Shown here piece by piece: positions 1 to 7,838 of a DNA stretch of 28,531 bases; the first letter of the stretch is position 1, and the number at the start of each line of letters is the position of its first letter. The stretch comes from Acidaminococcaceae bacterium UBA2453 (GTDB taxonomy: Bacteria; Bacillota; Negativicutes; Acidaminococcales; Acidaminococcaceae), in assembly GCA_002342505.1 (NCBI GenBank), contig DDQB01000063.1, positions 18,086-46,616 of the forward strand, read 5' to 3'. A model generated the notes under the pieces. That model saw only the letters and a list, made by a program, of their open reading frames with translations, did not search any database and was not told the origin of the DNA. The translations under genes were made by a program, and so were the position numbers.

Positions 1-973
1 CATTTTCTTTTTTTCTGTCGGCCGGAACAACTGAATCCTTCTCCGGTTTTGTTATGTTTCCAGTTTTTTTAGTAGTCAGCAAAGGCTTTTTCGATGCTGA
101 TTCCGTATTAACAATCACCGTCTTCCCTTCACCACCGATAGAAAACCCGTAATCCAGCAACTGCTTCGCATCGGTAAACCGGGTATCGTGGTCTTTTGAT
201 TTTAAAACAATTGTAATCAGTTCTACATCGCCACGCGTGGCAGAAGCTGCCAGACAGCCTTTTGCCGCATTTGTCCAGCCTGTCTTGATACCGTTCGCAC
301 CATCATATCTGCCAAGCAGTTCATTGGTCGTTTCCGAATTATACGTGCGCCCGGAAGGCTTGACCCAGCGTATTACGCTTTTCCGGTTTTTTACGAGGTT
401 CCGGAAATCCGGATTCTTCATACAGTAAGCGGCTATTTTTGACAAGTCGCGCGCCGATGAATAATGCCATTTTGCTGTTAATCCATTGGGATTACTGAAG
501 TGGGTCCGTGTGCATCCCAGTTCTTTTGCTTTGGCGTTCATACGTTCCGCAAATTTCAAAATGGTCCCGGAAACATTCTGCGCTACGGCTACCGCTGCGC
601 CGTTATCCGATTCCATCATCATTTCCCGCATCAGTTCGCCGGACAGTAACTTTTCGTCCGCTTTCATCTCCAGATAAGAATCTTCTGTTTTCGCAGCAGC
701 CTGACTGATCCGGAACGTAGCGTCCAGCCCTTTTGTTTCCAGACATAAAATACATGTCATCATTTTTGTCAGACTGGCGGGAGCCCGCCTTGTATCCGCA
801 TTTTTTTCATACAGTACGTTACCGGTCTTCGCATTGAGCAAAATCGCGGATTCCGCATAAATCTCCGGCGCCGCAGCCCGTACGGACTGCGTAAGACCAA
901 GTAAGAGCAAAACTGAAAGAACTATCGTCCTGCCGATACTTTGACGTCCATTCTTTTTAACATTTTCTTTCAT
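1..973 (-). CDS. dacA: D-alanyl-D-alanine carboxypeptidase (DacA/DacF type), 3' end outside window
   Basis: This is a serine-type penicillin-binding protein that trims the terminal D-alanine from peptidoglycan stem peptides outside the cytoplasmic membrane. I translated it from the minus strand; it starts at ATG 973 and is still open at base 2, so 324 codons are visible and the C-terminus is missing. Residues 13-34 form a hydrophobic signal segment ending in VRA. The three family motifs are present and in order: SLTK at 67-70 (nucleophile Ser67), SDN at 122-124 and KTG at 230-232. After the catalytic domain the visible end is a lysine-, threonine- and proline-rich linker, as expected before a membrane anchor. 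The repeat protein gene ends 49 bases upstream on the same strand, so co-transcription is plausible. Family assignment is firm; the exact paralogue (dacA or dacF) is not. Confidence 0.93.
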   Translation of the reverse strand, partial: MKENVKKNGRQSIGRTIVLSVLLLLGLTQSVRAAAPEIYAESAILLNAKTGNVLYEKNADTRRAPASLTKMMTCILCLETKGLDATFRISQAAAKTEDSYLEMKADEKLLSGELMREMMMESDNGAAVAVAQNVSGTILKFAERMNAKAKELGCTRTHFSNPNGLTAKWHYSSARDLSKIAAYCMKNPDFRNLVKNRKSVIRWVKPSGRTYNSETTNELLGRYDGANGIKTGWTNAAKGCLAASATRGDVELITIVLKSKDHDTRFTDAKQLLDYGFSIGGEGKTVIVNTESASKKPLLTTKKTGNITKPEKDSVVPADRKKEN

Positions 974-1022
974 TTTTCTACCCTGTTACTTTTGTAATGA
1001 GGCAACATATCCTTAAATACAA

Positions 1023-1400
1023 TTATGGCACTCCCGGAAAATTGTTCACAAACTGAATCTTAATGTCCGGAAAGCTTGTCACAAACTGAATGGTAAAATC
1101 AGCAAAGCTATCAACAAATTTCCACTCGCCAATCTTATCGGGAAAATTGTCCACAATTTTAACCTTCAAATCCGGAAAACTATTTACAACCTGCACTTTG
1201 ATATTGCCAAAGTGCTCCACCACTTTTACTTTTCCGGCCAGTCTAATGCCATTGAAGTAGCCGTCCTTACTGACTGTATCATGTGAAAAGGGTTTCTGTG
1301 GTATAGAAACGGGAACCTCTGTAACGTTTTCAGAGGCAAATGCGGAAGATGATAAAAGGATAGCGGTTATCAAAGCAGCCAGACAAATATTTTTTTTCAT
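1023..1400 (-). CDS. Small secreted protein built of about six 11-residue repeats
   Basis: I do not recognise a named function. The 125-residue product has a clear signal peptide: two lysines, a hydrophobic stretch at residues 5-17, and an AFA cleavage site at 20-22. After a 34-residue linker the rest is a string of near-identical units of alternating hydrophobic and polar residues closed by a turn: 57-66, 67-77, 78-88, 89-101, 102-112 and 113-123. A typical unit is IKVQVVNSFPD, with aspartate or asparagine before the turn. The alternation suggests stacked beta strands, perhaps a small solenoid or an amyloid-like fibre; that is inference. There is no cysteine after the signal peptide. A GGGGG purine run lies 11 bases before the ATG. 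The gene lies between a nitroreductase and a cell-wall carboxypeptidase on the same strand, which suggests, without proving, an envelope role. Confidence 0.8.
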   Translation of the reverse strand: MKKNICLAALITAILLSSSAFASENVTEVPVSIPQKPFSHDTVSKDGYFNGIRLAGKVKVVEHFGNIKVQVVNSFPDLKVKIVDNFPDKIGEWKFVDSFADFTIQFVTSFPDIKIQFVNNFPGVP

Positions 1401-1424
1401 AATTCATAACGCCCCCTGCTTAAA

Positions 1425-1438
1425 AGTTTAATTAAACT
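1425..1438. promoter_or_regulatory. 14-bp perfect palindrome between nitroreductase and repeat-protein genes
   Basis: The sequence AGTTTAATTAAACT reads the same on both strands. It lies after the nitroreductase stop and 25 bases before the repeat-protein start. On the minus strand it is followed by TTTT, so it could be a weak terminator, but it has almost no G or C to stabilise a hairpin. An operator for a dimeric regulator is the alternative. Confidence 0.3.
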
Positions 1439-1472
1439 ATCAGCATCATCAATTCCGAAATACGCTTTCTCA

Positions 1473-1970
1473 CTACTCTTCCCAGTGAATCCGGCTCTCG
1501 TCAAAGCGATCCACAATTTTGCCTTCACCCGTAGGATACCCTACCGGCAAAACAGCAAACACTTCCAGATCTTCCGGCAGGTTCAATACTTTTTTCGCAG
1601 GTTCCTGCCGTTCCTGGTGCGGTGCAAACGAAAGCCATACAGAACCCATATCCAACGCAGCAGCCTGGATCAGCATGTTTTCACAGCAACAGCTCATATC
1701 CAGCAGCGGCATAGCCGGCGCATATAACCCTTTGGTCCGATAACAGGCAACGATCGCCACCGGCGCCTTGGCCATGGGTCTTCCATAGGGACTGCACTGG
1801 GCCAGTTTTTCCAGCGTTTCTTTATTGCGCACTACATAAAACTCCCATGGGCGCTGATTTTTTGCAGAAGGAGCAGCCATCCCTGCCCGGATGATCTGTT
1901 CGATCGTTGCGTCATCTACATCAATATCCAGATAACTGCGCACACTTTTACGTTTAAAAATAATATTCAT
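1473..1970 (-). CDS. Nitroreductase family FMN-dependent oxidoreductase
   Basis: The 165-residue product has the length and motifs of the compact nitroreductase family, which uses FMN and NAD(P)H to reduce nitro compounds, quinones or related substrates in the cytosol. The N-terminal RKSVRSY segment (residues 7-13) and the APSAKNQRPWEF segment (33-44) match the FMN phosphate and ring contacts of the family. A SCCCENM stretch near residues 93-99 and the GSVWLSF and LPVGYPTGEG segments further on are also typical. The true substrate cannot be told from sequence. The ATG at 1970 has a good GGAAAGGAAG ribosome site just upstream and its own promoter at 2060-2088. Three adjacent cysteines (residues 94-96) are unusual and could be redox-active. 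Confidence 0.92.
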   Translation of the reverse strand: MNIIFKRKSVRSYLDIDVDDATIEQIIRAGMAAPSAKNQRPWEFYVVRNKETLEKLAQCSPYGRPMAKAPVAIVACYRTKGLYAPAMPLLDMSCCCENMLIQAAALDMGSVWLSFAPHQERQEPAKKVLNLPEDLEVFAVLPVGYPTGEGKIVDRFDESRIHWEE

Positions 1971-2059
1971 TTTATCTCTTCCTTTCCAATACTAAAATTG
2001 TTTTCAAAACTAAGGATTAATTGAGTTTGTGTGAGAGTAACAAACGATTTTATATGATA

Positions 2060-2088
2060 ATTATACCACACCCTCTGCAAATGGTAAA
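2060..2088 (-). promoter_or_regulatory. Sigma-A type promoter for the nitroreductase gene
   Basis: On the minus strand, TTTACC (2088-2083) and TATAAT (2065-2060) are separated by exactly 17 bases. A TGG directly before the TATAAT makes an extended -10 element. Transcription would begin near 2053, giving a leader of about 80 bases. Confidence 0.75.
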
Positions 2089-2115
2089 AAACTTTCGTAA
2101 TTTATAATAAATAAG

Positions 2116-2144
2116 TTAACATTACATAGCTTTTATGATAAAAT
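2116..2144 (+). promoter_or_regulatory. Sigma-A type promoter for the tetrapyrrole cluster
   Basis: TTAACA (2116-2121) and TAAAAT (2139-2144) are 17 bases apart, with TGA just before the -10 hexamer (extended -10). The start would lie near 2151, about 75 bases before the first gene. That leader is too short for a cobalamin riboswitch, and I see no B12 box in it. Confidence 0.7.
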
Positions 2145-2226
2145 AAGAAAAGTATTTTTTATAAAATATCTTTATCGTTTCCGTTTTACAAAGAGGAAGA
2201 ATTATCATTATTGACTGGGAGGATCA

Positions 2227-2883
2227 ATGGCTTACGATCAGTTCCGCTACACGGTACAGCTGAATATGGAAAAACAGCGCTGCCTTGTTGTCGGCGGAGG
2301 AAACGTAGCATTACGAAAAATCCGTTCCCTTTTGGAAGCCGGCGCGCTGGTCACAGTAATTGCACCTGATATTCTTCCTGAAATCTTTGCGCTACAAAGA
2401 ACATTTCCTGCTTTAACAATCTGCCAACGGACCTTTACAGCAGGCGATGCGGCTAATGCCTTCCTGCTCATCGCCGCTACGGACAGCCGCAGCGTAAACG
2501 AAGCGGTAACGCTGGCAGCAAAGCAGAATCATGCGCTCATCAATGTAGCGGACGATCCTTTGGCTGGGAATTTTTCAGTCGCAGGCACATACGATAGCGG
2601 AAGCCTGCATTTTTCCGTCGCAACGGGTGGCAATCCACGCCTTACCCATCTGCTGCTGGAAGATTTACAGTTACAGTACGGAGATGATATGGCCGCGTTC
2701 AGCGCATTCCTGGATGGGCAGCGTAATATCGTAAAACAGAAATTGCCGGATGCCAAAGCACGACAGGCATTCTGGAGAAAAAACCTCACATCAAAATTGC
2801 TGCAGGAGGTCAAAGCAGGCTTCCTTGAACATGCAAAGGAGATTATTCTAAATGCAGTTAATTGTATTAGGTCTGAATCATAA
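2227..2883 (+). CDS. sirC: Precorrin-2 dehydrogenase / sirohydrochlorin ferrochelatase-like protein
   Basis: This 218-residue protein belongs to the SirC/Met8 family (the N-terminal part of CysG). It oxidises precorrin-2 to sirohydrochlorin with NAD+, and some members also insert iron to give sirohaem. The N-terminal Rossmann fold is shown by the glycine-rich VVGGGNVALRK segment (residues 21-31). AATD near residues 83-86 holds the aspartate that acts in both reactions in Met8, and the VADDPLAGNFSVAG segment follows. The length equals that of stand-alone family members, with no methyltransferase domain; that activity is encoded three genes downstream in the CobA/HemD fusion. The start is supported by GGGAGG six bases upstream. 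The 3' end overlaps hemA by 32 bases, implying translational coupling. Whether it chelates iron or only dehydrogenates cannot be decided here. Confidence 0.92.
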   Translation: MAYDQFRYTVQLNMEKQRCLVVGGGNVALRKIRSLLEAGALVTVIAPDILPEIFALQRTFPALTICQRTFTAGDAANAFLLIAATDSRSVNEAVTLAAKQNHALINVADDPLAGNFSVAGTYDSGSLHFSVATGGNPRLTHLLLEDLQLQYGDDMAAFSAFLDGQRNIVKQKLPDAKARQAFWRKNLTSKLLQEVKAGFLEHAKEIILNAVNCIRSES

Positions 2884-4162
2884 GACAGCCCCTGTGGAAA
2901 TCAGGGAAAAATTTAATTTTTCCCGCAGCCGTATCAAACATATCTTGCGGCTCTTCAGGGAATCCGATGATTTTTCGGAAACCGTTCTGGTCTCTACCTG
3001 TAACCGTACCGAACTATACCTGGTCGCACAGGAACCGGAAGATGGTATGGCTTCCCTGCAGATAGCGGTCAAACGTATTGCAGGCAAAACTTTTAAAAGC
3101 GAATATTTCTATACGCTGACCGGTGTACACTGTGTACGCCACCTGCTGCTGGTAGCCAGCAGCCTTGACTCCCTTATCGTAGGGGAAGGACAGATTCTGA
3201 GCCAGGTCAAGGATGCCTATCATCTGGCCCGGACTGCAGGTACCACCTCAACCCTGTTTAATACTATTTTTAATCAGGCGATCACCACAGGAAAAAGGAT
3301 CCGGACACGCACCCAGATAGCATACCGCAGCGTAAGTGTTTCCTCGGCGGCGGTTGATCTGGCCATGAAAGTGGTAGGCGACCTTTCCAAAGCGGACATC
3401 CTTGTCATTGGCGCCGGCAAGATGAGCGAACTCACCGCCCGGCATCTGCTGGATAAAGGCGCGCCTTCCATCTTTGTCACCAACCGCAGTTATGATCATG
3501 CACAGGAACTGGCTGCCAAGTTCAATGGTTCCGTTATCCGCTTCGACGATTTCATCGACCATGCGGTAAACGCGGACATCGTAATCACTTCCACCGGCGC
3601 CCCCCACTATATCATCCAGCGTGACCGGCTGGCGCTTGCGCTGGAAGAACGGCAGAAAGCCAATCCTCTTGTATTGATTGACATTGCGGTACCCCGCGAC
3701 ATAGATCCGGAAGTAACCGGGTTAAAGAATGTCGTTCTCTACAATATTGACGATCTGCAAAATGTAGTGGACACGAATAAAGAACTTCGCAATCAGGATG
3801 CGGAAGCAGCTAAGACTCTAATCGAAGAAGATATTCTCGCGCTGAAGGAACGGCTGCGTTATCTTTCCCTGCGTCCAGTTATGGTCCGACTGCACGACAA
3901 ATTCGATTTCCTGCGGGAACGCATCGTTGCAAAAACGCTGAAGAAGATGCCTGAACTGACGGAAGAACAGCAGCACAAAATTGAAGTCATGAGCGAACGC
4001 CTTATGTATAAATTCCTGCGGGACCCGATGATCAATATCAATAAGGCTGCCGGCACGGAAGAAGAAGAACATGTTAAAAAAGATATCAGCCGCTTTTTTA
4101 TGTTAAATGATAAAGACGAGGATGAACCGGACGATGAAAAAAATTATAACTATTGGAACTAG
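2852..4162 (+). CDS. hemA: Glutamyl-tRNA reductase
   Basis: This enzyme reduces glutamate on tRNA-Glu with NADPH to glutamate-1-semialdehyde, the first committed step of C5 tetrapyrrole synthesis. The N-terminus GLNHKTAPVEIREK (residues 7-20) is the family signature. The catalytic cysteine is Cys50 in STCNRTELY. GEGQILSQVKDAY (111-123) follows, and the NADPH-binding domain begins at VIGAGKMS (185-192). The helical dimerisation domain fills the rest. The last 35 residues are very acidic and less conserved. At 436 residues it has normal length. The ATG at 2852 lies inside sirC and has AAGGAGA just upstream, so the 32-base overlap is real. The 3' end in turn overlaps hemC by 29 bases, giving a nested sirC-hemA-hemC arrangement. 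Confidence 0.98.
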   Translation: MQLIVLGLNHKTAPVEIREKFNFSRSRIKHILRLFRESDDFSETVLVSTCNRTELYLVAQEPEDGMASLQIAVKRIAGKTFKSEYFYTLTGVHCVRHLLLVASSLDSLIVGEGQILSQVKDAYHLARTAGTTSTLFNTIFNQAITTGKRIRTRTQIAYRSVSVSSAAVDLAMKVVGDLSKADILVIGAGKMSELTARHLLDKGAPSIFVTNRSYDHAQELAAKFNGSVIRFDDFIDHAVNADIVITSTGAPHYIIQRDRLALALEERQKANPLVLIDIAVPRDIDPEVTGLKNVVLYNIDDLQNVVDTNKELRNQDAEAAKTLIEEDILALKERLRYLSLRPVMVRLHDKFDFLRERIVAKTLKKMPELTEEQQHKIEVMSERLMYKFLRDPMININKAAGTEEEEHVKKDISRFFMLNDKDEDEPDDEKNYNYWN

Positions 4163-5054
4163 GAAAAGCCTGTTAGCTCTGTGGCAGAGCAATTATATTA
4201 AAGATTGTCTTGAGAAAAAGTACCCGGACTGCGAAGTGCGCCTGCAAAAAATCGTAACGAAAGGCGACAAAATTTTAGATGTTCCCCTGTCCAAAATCGG
4301 TGGCAAGGGACTGTTCACCAAAGAAATTGAAACCGCGCTGCTGGACGGAGAAGCCGATCTGGCCGTCCACAGCCTGAAAGATATGCCCACAAAACTGCCG
4401 GACGGTCTCTGTCTGACCGCCATCACTGAGCGTGCAGTTGTGGGCGATGCTTTTGTCAGCAACAAATACAATTCGTTTGCCGAAATGCCGGCAGGCGCTA
4501 TACTCGGCACATCAAGCCTGCGCCGTAAAGCACAGCTGCTGGCCAGACGTCCCGATTTGGACATCCGCGATCTGCGCGGTAATGTAGACACCCGTCTCCG
4601 CAAGCTGGATGAAGGACAATATGATGCAGTCATCTTAGCTGCCGCAGGACTGACCCGCTTAGGCTACGGCGACCGAATCAGGGAAACCCTGCCCTCCGAC
4701 TTCTGTATCCCTGCTGTAGGCCAGGGTGCGCTGGCCATCGAATGCCGTACGGATAATACGGAAGTCCGTTCCATGTTGGAGTTTTTAAATCATTCGGAGA
4801 CCAAAAGCTGTACGGATGCGGAACGTGCCTTTTTGGGACTGGTGGAAGGCGGCTGTCAGGTTCCGATCGGCGTACATGCGGATATCGAAAGCGATGTTAT
4901 GCATATCACCGCCATCATTGCATCGCTGGACGGCACTACCCTGATTCGTGATGAAATCGACGGGAATCCAGCCGATGCCGTTATGTTAGGTAAAACGCTT
5001 GGAACACGGATGCTGGAAAACGGCGGGCGTAAGATATTGGAAGAAATACTGTAA
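4134..5054 (+). CDS. hemC: Porphobilinogen deaminase (hydroxymethylbilane synthase)
   Basis: HemC joins four porphobilinogen units into hydroxymethylbilane using a covalently bound dipyrromethane cofactor. I chose ATG 4134 because the family N-terminus (IITIGTRKSLLALWQS) begins right there and GAGGAT lies about ten bases upstream; in-frame starts at 4107 and 4122 would only add residues unlike the family. The resulting 306 residues are typical. Visible motifs are GGKGLFTKEIE (57-67), the catalytic aspartate in HSLKDMP (Asp83), SSLRRKAQL (127-135), RDLRGNVDTRL (145-155), and Cys241 in GGCQVPIG, which carries the cofactor. The start lies inside hemA. A GC-rich stem-loop follows the stop codon. 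Confidence 0.98.
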   Translation: MKKIITIGTRKSLLALWQSNYIKDCLEKKYPDCEVRLQKIVTKGDKILDVPLSKIGGKGLFTKEIETALLDGEADLAVHSLKDMPTKLPDGLCLTAITERAVVGDAFVSNKYNSFAEMPAGAILGTSSLRRKAQLLARRPDLDIRDLRGNVDTRLRKLDEGQYDAVILAAAGLTRLGYGDRIRETLPSDFCIPAVGQGALAIECRTDNTEVRSMLEFLNHSETKSCTDAERAFLGLVEGGCQVPIGVHADIESDVMHITAIIASLDGTTLIRDEIDGNPADAVMLGKTLGTRMLENGGRKILEEIL

Positions 5055-5077
5055 TACCGTATTGCGGCACTCCCTTC

Positions 5078-5115
5078 TCGCCCCACCGCTTTTGGGACCG
5101 ACGGGGCGATCTTTT
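5078..5115 (+). terminator. Stem-loop with short T run between hemC and cobA/hemD
   Basis: TCGCCCC (5078-5084) pairs with GGGGCGA (5103-5109) and is followed by TCTTTT. The 18-base loop and broken T run make it a moderate terminator at best. It may partly lower expression of the downstream genes or mark a processing site. Confidence 0.5.
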
Positions 5116-5185
5116 CGGGATTATCCGCAACGTTCCACACCAATATAACGAAAAGATAAATCTATACAGGAAAGGAACATTTACA

Positions 5186-6706
5186 ATGAGCAAAAAAGGC
5201 AAAGTTTACTTAATTGGCGCCGGTCCCGGCGACCCCGGGCTGCTGACGTTAAAAGGCCGGGACTGTCTGGCTGAAGCTGACGCAGTGGTTTATGACCGCC
5301 TGGCCGATCCCCGTATCCTGAGCTGGGTGAATCCAGCCGCAGAACGAATTTACGTAGGCAAAGCTTCCAGTAATCATGTCATGAAACAGGAAGATATCTC
5401 CAAACTGCTTGTAAAACTGGCATCTGAAGGCAAAACGGTAGCCCGTCTGAAAGGCGGCGACTCTTTTGTATTCGGACGCGGTGGCGAAGAAGCCCTGCTG
5501 TTAAAGGAGAATGGACTGCCTTTTGAATTTATTCCCGGCATCACCAGCGCTATCTCCGTTCCCGAATACGCAGGTATTCCCGTTACGCATCGCAAAGTGG
5601 CTGCCAGTTTTGCCGTAATTACCGGTCATGAAGATCCGTCCCGGGAAAAATCCGGCATCAATTGGAAAGGCCTGGCTACCGGCGTAGATACCCTGGTCTT
5701 CCTCATGGGAGTGGAAAACCTGAAAAATATTGCGGCAAAGCTGATAGAAAACGGTCGCGCTGCCGATACTCCTGCCGCATTGATCCGCTGGGGGACCCAT
5801 CCGGAACAGCGTACGCTTGTCACTACACTCGGCAATGCTTATGATGACGTCGTTCGCACCGGCATGAAACCACCTGCCATCTTCATTGTCGGTGAAGTGG
5901 TAAAACTGCGCGAATCTCTCAGCTGGTTTGAGACCAAGCCCCTCTTCGGAAAAACATTTGTTGTGACCCGGGCCCGTGCACAGGCATCTGTCCTGACAGA
6001 ACGACTGGAAAAAGAAGGCGCCAAAGTGATAGAAGCGCCCGCTATCAAAATTGTTGATCCGGAAGATTTTGCGCCGCTGGATAACGCACAGAGCCATCTC
6101 GCATCTTATGACTGGGTTATTTTTACCAGCGCCAACGGTGTGGATCTGTTCTTTGACCGTCTGCTGAAAAACGGTAAAGATGCCCGTGCTTTTGCCAATA
6201 ATAAAATTGCCGCTATCGGTTCGGCCACAGCAGATATGCTCACTGCCTATGGCCTGACTGCCGACCTGATTCCTGCTTCTTATAAAGCAGAAGATCTGGC
6301 GGACACCCTGCTGCCGCAGCTGCAGAAAGGTAGCAAAGTACTGCTGGCCCGCGCCAAAGAAGCGCGGAACGTACTGCCGGAAGCGTTAAAGGCAGCCGGC
6401 ATCGACGTTGAAGTAGTCGCTGTTTATGAAACGGTCGCTGACTGTGAAAACAAAGACGAACTGATTACCTGCCTGCAGAATAAAGAAATTGACTGCATTA
6501 CATTCACCAGCTCTTCTACCGTAACCAATTTGCTGAAAGCATTGGGCGACTCCAAAAATCTTCTTACAGACATAACTTTGGCAGCAATCGGCCCCATCAC
6601 AGCCAAAACTATGGAAAAGCATGGCTTGAAGCCCACTGTCTGCGCAGAGACCTATACTATCGACGGTCTGGTGGAAGCGTTGAATCACTTCTACGAAAAA
6701 GCCTGA
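5186..6706 (+). CDS. cobA/hemD: Fused uroporphyrinogen-III C-methyltransferase and uroporphyrinogen-III synthase
   Basis: The 506-residue product joins two consecutive activities. Residues 5-245 are the S-adenosylmethionine-dependent methyltransferase CobA (SUMT), which methylates uroporphyrinogen III at C2 and C7 to give precorrin-2. Its two signatures are seen at 8-22 (VYLIGAGPGDPGLLT) and 87-102 (RLKGGDSFVFGRGGEE). Residues 254-506 are HemD, which inverts ring D and closes the macrocycle; its start is FGKTFVVTRARAQ and it ends with the two-lobed fold typical of the family. The fusion is known from Firmicutes and links ring closure directly to the sirohaem/cobalamin branch. AGGAAAGGA lies upstream of the ATG. 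The second signature has Ser in place of the usual Pro after GGD, a mild variation. Confidence 0.96.
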   Translation: MSKKGKVYLIGAGPGDPGLLTLKGRDCLAEADAVVYDRLADPRILSWVNPAAERIYVGKASSNHVMKQEDISKLLVKLASEGKTVARLKGGDSFVFGRGGEEALLLKENGLPFEFIPGITSAISVPEYAGIPVTHRKVAASFAVITGHEDPSREKSGINWKGLATGVDTLVFLMGVENLKNIAAKLIENGRAADTPAALIRWGTHPEQRTLVTTLGNAYDDVVRTGMKPPAIFIVGEVVKLRESLSWFETKPLFGKTFVVTRARAQASVLTERLEKEGAKVIEAPAIKIVDPEDFAPLDNAQSHLASYDWVIFTSANGVDLFFDRLLKNGKDARAFANNKIAAIGSATADMLTAYGLTADLIPASYKAEDLADTLLPQLQKGSKVLLARAKEARNVLPEALKAAGIDVEVVAVYETVADCENKDELITCLQNKEIDCITFTSSSTVTNLLKALGDSKNLLTDITLAAIGPITAKTMEKHGLKPTVCAETYTIDGLVEALNHFYEKA

Positions 6707-6778
6707 CCTTGCGTACATCTCTTTTATCAAATATTTGCGAAAACTACCAACAATAATAAAAAGGAAGTGTATTGTATC

Positions 6779-7768
6779 ATGACCGGATTTCCCATTTACC
6801 GTCCCCGCCGCCTGCGCGCAACCGAGAATCTGCGCAGCCTGATCCGGGAGACAAGCGTAAGCGTTAAAGATTTGATTTTCCCCCTGTTTGTTGTGCCGGG
6901 AAGCAATGTTAAAAATGAAATCGAAACCCTGAAAAATAATTACCAGTGGTCTGTAGACCGGGTAATGGAAGCGGTTGATGAAGTTGTTGAACTCGGCATT
7001 CCCGCTGTCCTTCTGTTCGGCCTCCCCTCTTACAAGGATGAAGAAGGCAGCAGCGCCTGGGATGACAACGAACCCGTGCAGATGGCCAGCAAAGCGATCA
7101 AAGCCAAATATCCGGAGCTGGTCGTCATCACCGACGCCTGCTTCTGCGAATACACCACCCATGGTCATTGCGGCATCCTGACGGAAGACTGCGCCTCCGT
7201 GGACAACGACAAGACGTTGCCGAATCTGGCCAAGCTCGCGGTAAGTCAGGCTCGTTGCGGCGCTGACATCATTGCGCCTTCCAATATGATGGACGGCTAT
7301 GTGACTACCATGCGCAAAGCGTTAGACGACGCCGGTTATAACCATGTGGCAATCATGGCCTACAGCGCTAAATTCGCTTCCGCCTACTACGGTCCTTTCC
7401 GCGCCGCGGCAGACTCTGCTCCCGGAAAAGGCGACCGCAAAGGCTACCAGATGGATCCGGGCAACAGTGATGAAGCCCTGCGTGAAATTGCGCTGGATAT
7501 TGAAGAAGGTGCTGACATCGTTATGGTAAAGCCGGCCCTGGCTTATCAGGACGTAACCCGTCGCTGCCACGAAACCTTCAATCGCCCGCTGTGCGTTTAC
7601 AATGTAAGCGGCGAATACGCCATGGTAAAAGCAGCGGCAGAACGGGGCTGGATCGATGAAAAACGTATTGTCATGGAAACCATGCTGAGTTTTAAACGGG
7701 CCGGCGCCAAAATGATCATCACTTATCATGCGCTGGATGTAGCCAGATGGCTGCGTGAAGAAAAATAA
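6779..7768 (+). CDS. hemB: Delta-aminolevulinic acid dehydratase (porphobilinogen synthase)
   Basis: HemB condenses two 5-aminolevulinate molecules into porphobilinogen. I place the start at ATG 6779, twelve bases after a possible GTG, because AAGGAAG sits at proper distance from the ATG but directly against the GTG. The protein is then 329 residues, normal for the family. The zinc-binding cysteines are Cys121, Cys123 and Cys131 in DACFCEYTTHGHCG, which marks the zinc-dependent form. The two active-site lysines are Lys198 (MAYSAKFASAYYGPFR) and Lys251 (VMVKPALAYQD). It follows cobA/hemD by 72 bases and precedes hemL by 70 bases. All catalytic residues appear intact. Confidence 0.98.
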   Translation: MTGFPIYRPRRLRATENLRSLIRETSVSVKDLIFPLFVVPGSNVKNEIETLKNNYQWSVDRVMEAVDEVVELGIPAVLLFGLPSYKDEEGSSAWDDNEPVQMASKAIKAKYPELVVITDACFCEYTTHGHCGILTEDCASVDNDKTLPNLAKLAVSQARCGADIIAPSNMMDGYVTTMRKALDDAGYNHVAIMAYSAKFASAYYGPFRAAADSAPGKGDRKGYQMDPGNSDEALREIALDIEEGADIVMVKPALAYQDVTRRCHETFNRPLCVYNVSGEYAMVKAAAERGWIDEKRIVMETMLSFKRAGAKMIITYHALDVARWLREEK

Positions 7769-7804
7769 ACAGACGTGTCTGCGCCACTTGCAGCATCGTC
7801 TGTT
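7768..7804 (+). other. Stem-loop between hemB and hemL
   Basis: AACAGACG (7768-7775) pairs with CGTCTGTT (7797-7804), and an inner CTGC/GCAG pair extends the fold. No T run follows, so it is more likely an RNA stability or processing element than a terminator. It begins at the last base of the hemB stop codon. Confidence 0.45.
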
Positions 7805-7838
7805 CACTCTGTCAAACTGATACATCAGGAGATACAAT

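Noticed and set aside
2145..2226. A cobalamin riboswitch ahead of the tetrapyrrole cluster
   Set aside because: The leader is about 75 bases, too short for the fold, and no B12 box is visible.
6386..7168. A 260-codon open frame on the minus strand across the cobA/hemD-hemB junction
   Set aside because: Both plus-strand genes carry full catalytic motifs through this stretch; the frame has no ribosome site or family resemblance.
7768..7804. The hemB-hemL stem-loop as a rho-independent terminator
   Set aside because: There is no T run after the stem on the plus strand, and hemL needs transcription through it.
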